A stretch of 64,000 nucleotides of DNA from assembly GCF_026151205.1 (NCBI RefSeq), contig NC_087082.1, positions 14,603,365 through 14,667,364 on the forward strand, written 5' to 3'. The translations under genes were made by a program, and so were the position numbers. The notes below the pieces were generated by a model, which saw nothing but the letters and a program-made list of their open reading frames with translations, was not told the DNA's origin and made no database searches. The stretch comes from Bolinopsis microptera (lineage: Eukaryota > Ctenophora > Tentaculata > Lobata > Bolinopsidae). Position 1 is the first letter of the stretch. Each line of letters starts with the position of its first letter. Shown piece by piece: positions 9,754 through 22,100 of this stretch.

Positions 9754-10696
9754 GGGCGATCATATACTACACGAGGAAAAACAAGGACGATTCAGAAAAG
9801 TACCAGCCGGTACCGACAAATAACCCAAGTCGGACCACTGACACGCAGCACATTTCTAAAGAGGAGGGACCTTCTGGTGCACAAGAGACAGCGCAAGCTC
9901 TGGAACCAACAGCACCACCTCCGCCACCTCCACCTGTCACACTGACAACCTCTATCCCACACCAAGTCCCACTCTATGTGAATATGGTGCAGTCTTCCGG
10001 TAGCCAGCCAGTACTAAACATGGTGCAGTCCTCCGGTAGCCAGCCAGTACTAAACATGGTGCAGTCCTCCGGTAGCCAGCCAGTACTAAACATGGTGCAG
10101 TCCTCCGGTAGCCAGCCAGTATTAAACATGGTACAGTCCTCCGGTAGCCAGCCAGTACTAAACATTGTGCAGTCCTCTTTTCAACCCCTCACCCAGTACG
10201 CTATCCCTCCCTTCCAGATAATACCTGTAGTCGCCTCTCCCGTCGTGACCCACTCTCATATCATCCAGGTATCTAACCACACTCCCCTTTACACTGCCTC
10301 TGAGTACAGTAAACTACCCACAGTGACAGAATCTGGGGGAGAAGAGAGCAGAACGGGGACTGCAACTCCACAGCTAGAGTTATGTGGGGGAACACGGTGA
10401 GGAGTGTGTTGGAGCAACATCAGGAACACCCCACTGGAGAGGAAGATACGAGCACTGGTCAGGATCCGGGGGACAGTTCGCCTGGAGAAGAGGAGCACAT
10501 CTACCAGAGTTTAGAAACTGAGACTAGTGGACCATCAGAGACAGTTGAGTCTACTAATGGTTACTCGGCTCCAGTAGGAGCTGCTCGTACTAGATCAGAG
10601 AGGTTTAACTCAGACCCTTCTCGTCTCCCTGGATCAGCGGAGGAGGGTCTACAATCAGCTTTTAAGTTCAGATCAGAACCCAATCTGCTGGAGTGA
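9754..10696 (+). CDS. 3'-terminal exon of a proline/serine-rich tail protein, unknown family
   Basis: The open frame enters from an acceptor at 9753, reading GAIIYYTRKNKDDSEKYQP. That could be the end of a membrane helix followed by a basic stop-transfer stretch. It continues through a polyproline run (TAPPPPPPPV, about 9918-9942) and five to six copies of NMVQSSGSQPVL, to an acidic Ser/Thr/Glu-rich C-terminus ending FRSEPNLLE at 10696. The frame holds except at a GGGGG run (10384-10388), where one base must be gained for the two halves to join. The stop-bounded halves overlap there, so this is a real frameshift or a homopolymer error. A possible donor GTGAGG lies at the same place. A polyadenylation signal AATAAA is at 11170-11175. 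Family not recognised; a cytoplasmic signalling tail is possible. Confidence 0.55.
9975..10166 (+). repeat. 36-bp coding minisatellite (NMVQSSGSQPVL)
   Basis: Five nearly identical 36-bp units and a partial sixth, each encoding the same 12 residues. Differences are mostly silent or single-base (TCTTCC/TCCTCC, CTA/TTA). The unit is a multiple of three, so copy number can vary without frame loss. Confidence 0.9.
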
Positions 10697-11741
10697 AGAG
10701 TGGACAGTAGGACATCATGATGGTCAAAAACTGAAGAAATCCGAACAATATCTTATGTCGCCATCAACCCTAGATACAGGGCTTTGTTCGCAGGGACTTC
10801 TGTGAAGAAGGGCATCGGAGACTAATGTACTAACTCTGGTAAAATTCAGCATTGTTTGACTTAATTTTCACCCCAAGATATTATCAAAAGAGCTAATACT
10901 TAATCGTCAGTGGAGCTATGTATTTTGCCATCATCTACCAGTTAAACTGACATGCTGGTCATTTATCCATATTCTCAAAAGACGTCAAGCGACAAGCATA
11001 TAATTATATATGACCACCATTACCAATGATCAGCGATACATTGGAGCATATTTTCAGAGAGATCTACGACAATGACTGAGATCTATTGTAAAGTTCTAAG
11101 CCTTTTATCAACATTACAAGACAATTAATTGCGTGATTGGAGATGGGCGAGGAATAATATTTCAATATCAATAAAAATTTACAAATTTTAACAAGTATGG
11201 ATTGTCTTAGAAAATGTTTTACAAGAAAAAGACAAAGATTTTATTTCAAAAATAATATTTTGTATTCGTATCATACATTTTATTTTACAAATTTTAAAAT
11301 GTAAAAACAAGTATAGTATCGTTATGTAGCAATCTGAAAAAGTAACAAAATCTCCAAACCATTATCAAATTGTCCTTCTTTCCGCACTACAATTGATCAT
11401 CAGTCTGAGTCATATACTACGTCTCTCACAAATCAACCGATAATTAATCTCAGCAACTACAAAACTAAAAGCATGATCAAGCCTCCTGAGTCCTGATCCT
11501 GCGGCTATCTCACTCACACACTCTCTCTCTTGTTGAAGAAGAGGTCACCAATTCATATTTAACAAAACGCGGAACAACTTTTTATGCTTTTACAAAACGC
11601 AAACTTAAAAGAAGTGAGTGTAATTTTCTTATAAATACATCATCAACACCATCTAATGAAATCAATAACATGAACGGAATGAAATAAAAATAAATTCTGA
11701 AGCAATAAAACACAATGGGTTGTCGTAGAGGATGGTGACAG
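10697..11741. other. convergent 3' untranslated / intergenic region
   Basis: Lies between the stop of the plus-strand gene (10696) and the stop of supervillin on the minus strand (11742). AATAAA at 11170 serves the plus-strand gene. TTTATT at 11250, 11279 and 11808 are candidate polyadenylation signals for the minus-strand gene; the last lies inside its final coding exon. No other gene is seen. Confidence 0.6.
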
Positions 11742-12741
11742 TTAGAAGAGATCGTGTACTTGCTTTAGTTTCCTCTGTTTCCAAGCCTGTAAGTCCAGAA
11801 ACTCTTTTTTATTCATGTTGAATATCGCCTGAGAAGGAGGAGGATGACGGTTAGCATCAGTATAAAATGAGGCGCATCAAAAAGAATAATTTAAATCACA
11901 TTAACTATAGCGAGCCGGGCCACCTTAATTATAAAAACATAGAACAAGAAGCTATTAAAATTACTTATATTATATAAGGACTTCATCTGAAACCCAGATG
12001 AAGAAAATTTCTCTAATTTTGTCCGTCAACTAACCATGAACTCAGTAACTGAGAGATATTGTTCTAGTCTGAGAGGGTCACATCCGACAGGAGGAGGTTT
12101 AGCCTGCAGTTCCTTCAGAGTAAACTCTGTCTGCAGGAACCTCTTCAGCTCCTGATCAAGAGGGGTTGGGCCTGGTAGGTCACTGGGAACATCCTGCCAG
12201 TCCCTCCACCAGGGGAACAAACATCTGGGAGATGAAGGGATTAGGATTATATTATTTAATTAGGAGTGTTAACAAAACTAATCAGTTTAATTTTAAACAA
12301 GAGTTTGAAAGTTAGAACAACAATATTTTATTTCCGATATATCAGCCGATGTTAAACTCACTTGAACTCTGTGGGCTCTGCCCCGGCGTTGACCACTACC
12401 ATATTAGGTGCCTCCTTAGTTTCCAGCTCAGAATAAGCGAGTGCGGTGTGAAGAGTCAGCTTGTACCGCTCCACAAAGTCAGTCTCAGCAGAGCCTGTGT
12501 TAGCGAGTACCTCTCCGTCAGGGGTGTGTGTGGGCCACCAACCCTTCCACACGTACACTGTGTAGACAGAGTCCAGGATAAAGAGGGCAGGTTGCTCGGC
12601 CTCATAGAGGTCGGATTGTAGGAACGGGTAGGGGGCAGCCACCTTAGGGGCGCGCGAATTGTACTCAATCTCCTTGTAGCAGAACTGCTTCAGATCCTGA
12701 ATATTAGCAGGGTTACCGACTGCTTTGGCAAATAGTTCCCC
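11742..12741 (-). CDS. supervillin exons 20-22: last gelsolin repeat and villin headpiece
   Basis: Exon 20 (12741-12362) has PALFILDSVYTVYVWKGWWP and ends AGAEPTEFK. Exon 21 (12224-12035) reads CLFPWWRDWQDVPSD...DPLRLEQYLSVTEFM. Exon 22 (11828-11742) reads AIFNMNKKEFLDLQAWKQRKLKQVHDLF and stops. Exon 21 would hit a stop after MVS if its donor ATG|GTTAGT were not used; splicing there supplies the headpiece C-terminus. The AWKQ..LK....LF ending is the F-actin-binding headpiece signature. Confidence 0.92.
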
Positions 12742-15700
12742 CTGTTAAAACTTTAAGAAGATGACAACTGTTCTCCGCTAATGAATTTATCATTTCTTCG
12801 AAGCCCTATTTCTCTGCTAACTGGTAGTGGTTTACTGAAAGTGTCCTGCACACAGCTCAAGTGCAGTACTATTGCTCAATAAATAAGATATCAGAACACT
12901 TATAAAACCTCGTATAAGTTGAAGAGTCTGAGAGATTTAGCGTATTTCCTGTCGTCCTCCAGCAGGCTAAAGTAGTCCTGCTTCCCTCCATCAAAACATT
13001 TCCAGAACTGCTTCCCCTCGCTTCCCTCCTGAACTTCCAGAACAGTAGGTTTATCATTACAAGTAACCCGCTGGGCCAGTTTGTTAGCAGCACTGAAGGA
13101 GCCGGCTACGGTGTGAGCTCTACTCTTACACCCGTGCCACACGTAAAACATCGTCTCTCCGTCCTGGATTATAAAGGAGCCTCGTGATCTCAGACTGGAG
13201 CTCCTGAGGAACAGACTGTTTTAAAGTTGTTAACTTGGGTACCTTACTATGTTGGCACACTATCTTCTTATCTACATTTGTTCTAATCATAGCTTCAACA
13301 TTTAACACTTGAATTGGGATGCGTAATAGTCACAATAATAATACACTCACGTAATGTTGGGGAGTTCGGTTAGAGAACCCTCTTTTTCCACTTCCCCACG
13401 GTACAGGAACATTCTCCTTCTCTTATCAGCGGAACCCTGGTCACTTATCTGCAATTAGTGAGACATAAAACTTAGAACTTATCTGTTATTAGTGAGACAT
13501 AAAACTTAGAACTTATCTGCAATTAGTGAGACATAAAACTTAGAACTTATCTGCAATTAGTGAGACATAAAACTTAGAACTTATCTGCAATTAGTGAGAC
13601 ATAAAACTTAGAACTTAACTGCAATTAGTGAGACATAAAACTTAGAACTTATCTGCAATCAGTGAGACATAAAACTTAGAATTTATCTGCAATTAGTGAG
13701 ACATAAAACTTAGAACTTAACTGCAATTAGTGAGACATAAAACTTAGAACTTATCTGCAATTAGTGAGACATGAAACTTAGAACTTATCTGTTATTAGTG
13801 AGACATAAAACTTAGAACTTATCTGCAATTAGTGAGACATAAAACTTAGAACTTATCTGCAATTAGTGAGACATAAAACTTAGAACTTATCTGCAATTAG
13901 TGAGACATAAAACTTAGAACTTATCTGCAATTAGTGAGACATAAAACTTAGAACTTAACTGCAATTGGTGAGACATAAAACTTAGAACTTATCTGTTATT
14001 AGTGAGACATAAAACTTAGAACTTATCTGTTATTAGTGATAGACTTAGAGAGACTTCCTGCTGGAGTGTAAAAAAAGAAATGTAAATATTTTAAATCCCA
14101 CATGAACAGTGTGTTGAGTATAGATGCGAGTTAACAGTACCTTTCCTTTGAAAGTAACCATAGAACCATCGAAGATCTGCAAGAAGGCTGGAGGTTCAGT
14201 TGACTGATCTAGTTGTATCTGAAATTGAAAACATTTAAGTTTACAGATAATTCTTGTACTTCTAGTGGATACTAATAATGATCCCGTCAGGTTGAAGAAA
14301 CGTTATTGAAGTTCAGCAAACATTGAGAACTAGAATTTAGCACCTTGTAAGAATGACAGATTCTTAACAATCAACACACCGTTAAAGTTATGTACAATTT
14401 CCACAGAGACTAAGGTAAACAGACATTACAGTACACCCTGTATTCACAGCAATATAATATAAATACCCAAAATAGCATCCCTTAACAATGCGCATAATAA
14501 AGACTTGTTTATTATAAGACAAATCGGCAGTCATTAGCATAATTAGCAGTCATTAGCATAATACAAAATTAAACCGTATGCTCTACTACTATTGCACTAG
14601 AAATCTATATAACCCCTCCTGGTCGTTCCTTTACAGCTATAGTTACACGTCCTATTAGCGATGCTTTTTGAAGTGACTTCAACACATAATTTCAACATTT
14701 TATAGAGCTGTTTGTTATGACCAATTTTCATTCCGATTGGAAGGATCTGATAAGAATTGTAATTCAGCTACTTTTGGTTTTAGTTTAATTACTAATTACT
14801 ACTTTTGGTTTTAGTTTAATTACTAATTACTACTTTTGGTTTTAGTTTAATTACTAGTTAGCTAGCTTACCTGTGGAGCTCTCTCGGAATCCACTCTGAC
14901 AGTAAGAAAAGCAGATTTTCCCTTTTCTTTGATTGAACAGTCTGCGCCTTGCCAGAAGAAGAATGCAGCCCTGTCTCGGCCTGTGTCGTGGTCTTGCTTC
15001 TTACCTCCTGAGTAGATAAGAGGGTTTAATAATAGTGTAATTTACTAGGAGTTAAATAGTACATTATTACTTCGACTCCAAGCTCTTTACTGAATTTTAT
15101 ACTGTCAGGAACATTGCTATATTATGTATCTTAATATTCATGAAAATTACTGCCATATATTTTCAGCTATAAGATAGGATAATATAGCATTATGTATCAC
15201 ACGCTCAGACACAAAACAAGATCAAATTCACACTGCATCAGAATCGTCTGATTATTTGTAAATAGTTTCAGTAAACAACGAGGTTAAAACAATTAACAAT
15301 CGATTGAAACTGTTATCAGCGGTTTCCTTCACAACTAATCTCACGGACATACGTCTTATCTCATTTTGAATGTATCTGACTCTCATTGAAGCTGACATGT
15401 CTACGTCTGCACAAAGATTTATGATTTTGTAGATGCCCTCGCTGCAAAGTAGCAGAAATATGCTAACCAATATCACTGTTTTATTAAAGTTAAAAGTTAA
15501 TATTACCTTGCATGACCCGGTAGGCCCATCTGATGATGAATGATTCCCCTGAGTACAGTTCACCGTACAGATCTTTAGGGTACCTGCAATTTAGCCGTGT
15601 TTATCAATTAATTAATCGATTATGTAAAATAGAGCGGGACGACTTTCTTAAAAAGGAGAATCAGACTCATTCAAGTAACAACCAAAAGGAGGGATACATT

Positions 15701-18700
15701 TGTTCTGATAATTGATATGTAAAATGTATGTATCCTGTCTGATTTTAGAAAGCGTGCGGGCTGTATTGAAGATGCCGATTGCCCTGGCATCCTTCTACTG
15801 ACCATTGAAACATGTCATGTGAAAATTAGAGAATTCGCCTATTAGAAATGGACTGAAGAAATTCTGACCACATTGACGAGGAATTTTCTCTTCCAAAATT
15901 ATGTGTAACACAGTTTGAAGGGGTATCAGTTAATTTGGCTAAAATATACTTTGTGATTTAAATGCGAGTGGTCAGATCACCATTTTGGGGCGTACGGTGC
16001 TAACAATACCGTCCTAGGGTTATATCTTCAGTATGAATATGATAACGGTACTTGTAGGAGTTTATATTGTAAGCAGAGTAGTTGACTCTGCAGGGGCACT
16101 CGGCTACTTTGGGTCTCTAAAGTTACTAAAGTTACTAAAGTTACTAAAGTTACTCACTCTTCGTAACTGTTATCAGTAATCCTCCACATCTCTACACTTC
16201 TGGTTTCCACATCGTGTCCAAATATGTCCTGCAACGATCACTTTTTATTAGAACAGGGGGGGGGGGGGGGTTCTTTAAACATATAAATAATATTTCACAA
16301 GCTTCTCAGCTTCTGTTGAAAGCTTCTGTTTATACTATACAAGCATAAGTAGCCTAGAAGCTTTTAAAAACATGTGTTTATCGTCTTCACCTTTTATTAG
16401 AGCCTATAATAATCTAGCTCACAGTATCTTATACGCCAAAATTGTAAAATTATTTTTAAATTGATTTCCCGAACGTTACTGTAACAGTTCAAAGTGATTC
16501 GTATAGTTGGATTTAAATCTTGTTAACGTGTTAGTATTTTGTAATTGTCGCTGTTTGACAGCGTATTCGGACGATATATCCTTCAGTCTTCACAAAGATT
16601 GATTGTTATTTGTAGACCACAATAAATGAAACTTCTAACTTATATACGTGAACTAAATTCCATGTTTCCAACCTTGAAAAGATCAGTAGGTACTCCGTCT
16701 CCTCTGCCTACATCAGTCATCTCGAGCACAAGCCCAGCAGGAGTCTCAGGAAGAGGGGCTCTCATCTGCTCAGCATCACAAGGTTCCATGTCTACAAATG
16801 TTATCGTGTCCTGGAATAAAGGCTCGTTAAGCAGACCAAACACAGGGGACAAATAAAGTGGTCGCAATGTAACTCCACACTTAAAACGCACCTCGAGCGA
16901 TGACAAGTTTAAACAATGATAATACTGTGAATGATAAAATTTGGTTTCAAGATAAATTGTCTGCACGAGTTTTTACAATCATTAAGTGGATTTTATTGTC
17001 CATGTGGAATTAATGGCGATTAGAAACGCTACGCATCTGTATAACTATAAATAAAACAAGAGAAAAATTCTGTCGCTTCACAATTCACTGCAAAGTACAA
17101 ATCAACACCCACATGTTCAATGTAAAAATTATAAGATACTGTGAGAACCGTTTATTAAACAGTTCCAACAATATTTCCAATGAAAAAACCCCACAATATG
17201 TCCAATAAGTACAATTCCCTCTTGCCCTACCATATACATACGGGCTCTCTCCATTTGACTCATCTCACTTTCACTCTAAATCATAATGTTCGCTATAAAA
17301 GCAAGTTTACAAAAAGAGTCTATCATCAAGGAGATAAATGAAAGTAGTTAGGTAATAGCTATTAGAAAGGAGACAAAAACCAAACCAACCTTCTTAGGAG
17401 CACAAGGGTTTTTAACCTTGAGCACATTCAAAGCGTTCACGTCAGGCCAGTCTTTGAACTTCTCCTGGGTTAGGGAATAATTAGGAATTGTATAATTGTT
17501 GAACTGTTTATATTTGAATTTATGTGCATATATCGACCTAACTTGATGCAAGTCTGACCTTTCGAGTGAGCAAATTGAATAAATTCATTAAGCTGGCAGT
17601 ACTGCTTTGAGTTTAGAGGCAATTTGTATTTTCTCAATATCTAACTCTACAAACCCTGAAGAGAGAGTGCTCCAGGCCCCCTGCAATCCTCTGGAATATA
17701 CCCCAGGAAGGTCTCGGCCTGGAATCCCAGATCTGTCGCCCGGCTATCATTGCGTTCTTCCTGGCACCCCTGTCTGCACTACGTCCGATCCAAACGTAAA
17801 CCTCTGGTCCGTAGTCCATGCAGTAGATCTGAAGGGCAAGGAGGGGTAAGATACGAGTAACTTTTAGAGGGGTAAGATACGAGTAACTTTAAGAGGGGTA
17901 AGATACGAGTAACTTTAAGAGGGGTAAGATACGAGTAACTTTAAGAGGGGTAAGATACGAGTAACTTTTAGATGGGTAAGATACAAGTAACTTTAAGAGG
18001 GGTAAGGTACGAGTAACTTTTAGAGGGGTAAAATACGAGTAACTTTAAGAGGGGTAAGGTACGAGTAACTTTAAGAGGGGTAAGGTAAGAGTAACTTTAA
18101 GAGGGGTAAAGTTGGTGCGAGTAACTTTAAGAGGGGTAAGATACGAGTAACTTTAAGAGGGGTAAGGTAAGAGTAACTTTAAGAGGGGTAAGATACGAGT
18201 AACTTTTAGATGGGTAAGATACAAGTAACTTTAAGAGGGGTAAGGTACGAGTAACTTTAAGAAGGGTAAGATACGAGTAACTTAAAGAGGGGTAAGGTAC
18301 GAGTAACTTTTAGAGGGGTAAGGAACGAGTAACTTTTAGATGGGTAAGATACAAGTAACTTTAAGAGGGGTAAGGTACGAGTAACTTTAAGAGGGGTAAG
18401 ATACGAGTAACTTTAAGAGGGGTAAGATACGAGTAACTTTTAGATGGGTAAGATACGAGTAACTTTAAGAGGGGTAAGGTACGAGTAACTTTAACCCATT
18501 AGGGACGACGAGTTTTAAAGTTTGCCGATTTTGATGCCGTTTAACACACTAGGTCACTTTACAGCAAAAATGAGATATCCAAAAAAGCTAATCTGTATCT
18601 CGTTTACTTTAAAAGATACAGCTATGGTCGCATACGACCCACTCGTCCGGGTCGCAAACGACCCATCACGGTTTTTCGGCTTTAACTTCTGAAACAAAGA

Positions 18701-19146
18701 CGTTAGGATAAAATAAAATAAAAAGCATAAGTTAAAAACATATGGTCAATACTGTGTGACTCTAACTTATTAAAAATAAAGAATTTGGGTCATTAACGAC
18801 CCACTCGGCTCACTTGCTTATTACTACATATGTCCATGTAACTTCTTGAATTCAGCCTAAAGCATGACATCATAAGTTCAAAATCGCCTCTCAGCTTCTT
18901 AGGGGCCGTTCATATATTACGTAATCACTTATTGGACAATTTTTACGCCCCCCTCCCCCCCCCCCCCCACCACATAGCTATTATGTCAAAATTACACAAG
19001 CTTAATCATTTGGAAACTCCCCTCCCTCTCGGCCGATTACGTAATACTTGTTTTCGTTTTGAAAGCTGCCTCGTTGTTGCGGGGTTTGTTACCCAAAACG
19101 AGGTAGTTGTCTGAGAGATTGCAGGTTGCAGCACCGCCAGCCAAAT

Positions 19147-19177
<31 letters not shown>

Positions 19178-22100
19178 CTTTTTCCTTGTCCTTCTTCACA
19201 GAGCTGTAGATGTAGCCATCTGAATGCAGCAGTTGTTTAGTTATTCTCGTACTTTCTAGGAATGAAAAAAACATATTGGCATGTTGGATTAGAATATGCA
19301 ATTTGACCACAAGGTTACATGATATCTCGTATACTTCGTTCAGGGGATTTTCTTGAGTGACATGATCTGATCACCGTGGGACCCTGGGTCTCAAGCGGTG
19401 GGTTGTAGCAGGTCGTTTACCAAGATTCGAAATTGACGAAAAAGGTAACAGAATCTAATAAGCAACAACAACAGCAAGGCTATTACCTAGCAAGTTAGGA
19501 ACGAGGGCCGATTCCTTTTCTTTTGCGGCACGGCCACGGTCCTTTCGGTACAGATTTCCACGCACCATAGTATTATAGTCAGGACGCAACTCCAGGCATA
19601 TGCAGTAGTGTTATTCTCGCAGCTCTTTGATGAGTGATGACGGCCCTTCAGTTGGCCCTGGATCTCAGAAGGGCTAGTAGTCAGCCACCCGTGGTTTGCG
19701 TGGAATTAAGACCTACGAGTGTCTTTCTTGATGGTGGAACAGCATGATACTGATAATAATTGATGAGGTGGTTCAACTTCCGAGTGGGTCGTTATTGACC
19801 CAGTTGATCGATTTTAAAAGTTAAATCAACGTACAGGAGTAATGACCAAGATATAACATGTTTTTATACTAATATTTTTAAAAGTTTGACAACATTATAT
19901 TTAATTAATCGATTTTGTGGTCCTAGTGGGTCGCTAATGACCCATTTAACCGATTTTTCGCAGTTTATGATGATTATCACTTGCTGAGAGGCGATTTTGA
20001 ACTTATGATGTCATGCTTTAGGCTGAATTCAAGAAGTTACATGGACATATGTAGTAATAAGCAAGTGAGCCGAGTGGGTCGTTAATGACCCAAATTCTTT
20101 ATTTTTAAAAGGTTAGAGTTACACAGTATTGACCATATGTTTTTAACTTATGCTACAGTTTTTATTTTATCCTAACGTCTTTGTTTCAGAAGTTAAAGCC
20201 GAAAAACCGTGATGGGTCGTTTGCGACCCGGACGAGTGGGTCGTATGCGACCGCAGTTAGTAAACAGCGTCTAGCTCTGTTTGTGAACATCTGATTATCA
20301 CGGGCTTTTCATATGTCTCAAGGAAATCGTTGCCCGCAACTATTTTGTCCTCAACAAAATAAGCCTACATAAAGTTTTAATGTCCCAATCAAGGCAAGAA
20401 GTAAAGTGAAATATTTTCCAATTATGACGACTAATTAGCCTAATTATTTAGTTGTTAGTAATTAATTGGGTCTCGACTGGAAAGTCAATAATGTAGCCCA
20501 ATAAATTTTGAGCATATGTGCGAAAGATTCGTTGCGTTTAGTATTATGGTTTGTCCTCTATAGCCTCTAGAAAAGGTGGGTCGTAAACGACCCTATCGTC
20601 CCTAATGGGTTAAGAGGGGTAAGATACGAGTAACTTTAAGAGGGGTAAGATACAAGTAACTTTAAGAGGGGTAAGATATGAGTAACTTTAAGAGGTGTAA
20701 AATACGAGTAACTTTAAGAGGGGTAAGATACGGGTAACTTTAAGAGGGGTAAGATATGAGTAACTTTAAGAGGGGTAAGATACGAGTAACTTTAAGAGGG
20801 GTAAGATACGAGTAACTTTAAGAGGGGTAAGATACGAGTAACTTTAAGAGGGGTAAGATACGAGTAACTTTAAGAAGGGTAAGATACGAGTAACTTTAAG
20901 AGGGGTAAGATACGAGTAACTTTAAGAAGGGTAAGATACGAGTAACTTTTAGATGGGTAAGATACGAGTAACTTTAAGAGGGGTAAGATACGAGTAACTT
21001 TAAGAGGGGTAAGATACGAGTAACTTTAAGAGGGGTAAGATACGAGTAACTTTAAGAAGGGTAAGATACGAGTAACTTTTAGATGGGTAAGATACGAGTA
21101 ACTTTAAGAGGGGTAAGATACGAGTAACTTTAAGAGGGGTAAGATACAAGTAACTTTAAGAGGGGTAAGATATGAGTAACTTTAAGAGGTGTAAAATACA
21201 AGTAACTTTAAGAGGGGTAAGATACGGGTAACTTTAAGAGGGGTAAGATATGAGTAACTTTAAGAGGGGCAAGATACGAGTAACTTTAAGAGGGGTAAGA
21301 TATGAGTAACTTTAAGAGGGGTAAGATACGGGTAACTTTAAGAGGGGTAAGATATGAGTAACTTTAAGAGGGGCAAGATACGAGTAACTTTAAGAGGGGT
21401 AAGATATGAGTAACTTTAAGAGGGGTAAGATACGAGTTACTTTAAGAGGGGTAAGATACGAGTAACTTTAAGAGGGGTAAGATACGGGTAACTTTAAGAG
21501 GGGTAAGATACGAGTAACTTTAAGAGGGGTAAGATATGAGTAACTTTAAGAGGGGCAAGATACGAGTAACTTTAAGAGGGGTAAGATAGGAGTAACTTTA
21601 AGAGGGGTAAGATACGAGTTACTTTAAGAGGGGTAAGATACGAGTAACTTTAAGAGGGGTAAGATACGGGTAACTTTAAGAGGGGTAAGGTACGAGTAAC
21701 TTTTAGAGGGGTAAGATACGAGTAACTTTTAGATGGGTAAGATACGAGTAACTTTAAGAGGGGTAAGATACGAGTAACTTTAAGAGGGGTAAGATACAAG
21801 TAACTTTAAGAGGGGTAAGATACGAGTAACTTTAAGAGGTGTAAAATACGAGTAACTTTAAGAGGGGTAAGATACGGGTAACTTTAAGAGGGGTAAGATA
21901 TGAGTAACTTTAAGAGGGGCAAGATACGAGTAACTTTAAGAGGGGTAAGATAGGAGTAACTTTAAGAGGGGTAAGATACGAGTTACTTTAAGAGGGGTAA
22001 GATACGAGTAACTTTAAGAGGGGTAAGATACGGGTAACTTTAAGAGGGGTAAGGTACGAGTAACTTTTAGAGGGGTAAGATACGAGTAACTTTTAGATGG

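Noticed and set aside
12026-12034. Stop codon just after MVS as the supervillin C-terminus
   Set aside because: A donor ATG|GTTAGT lies before it, and exon 11828-11742 supplies the missing headpiece ending in phase.
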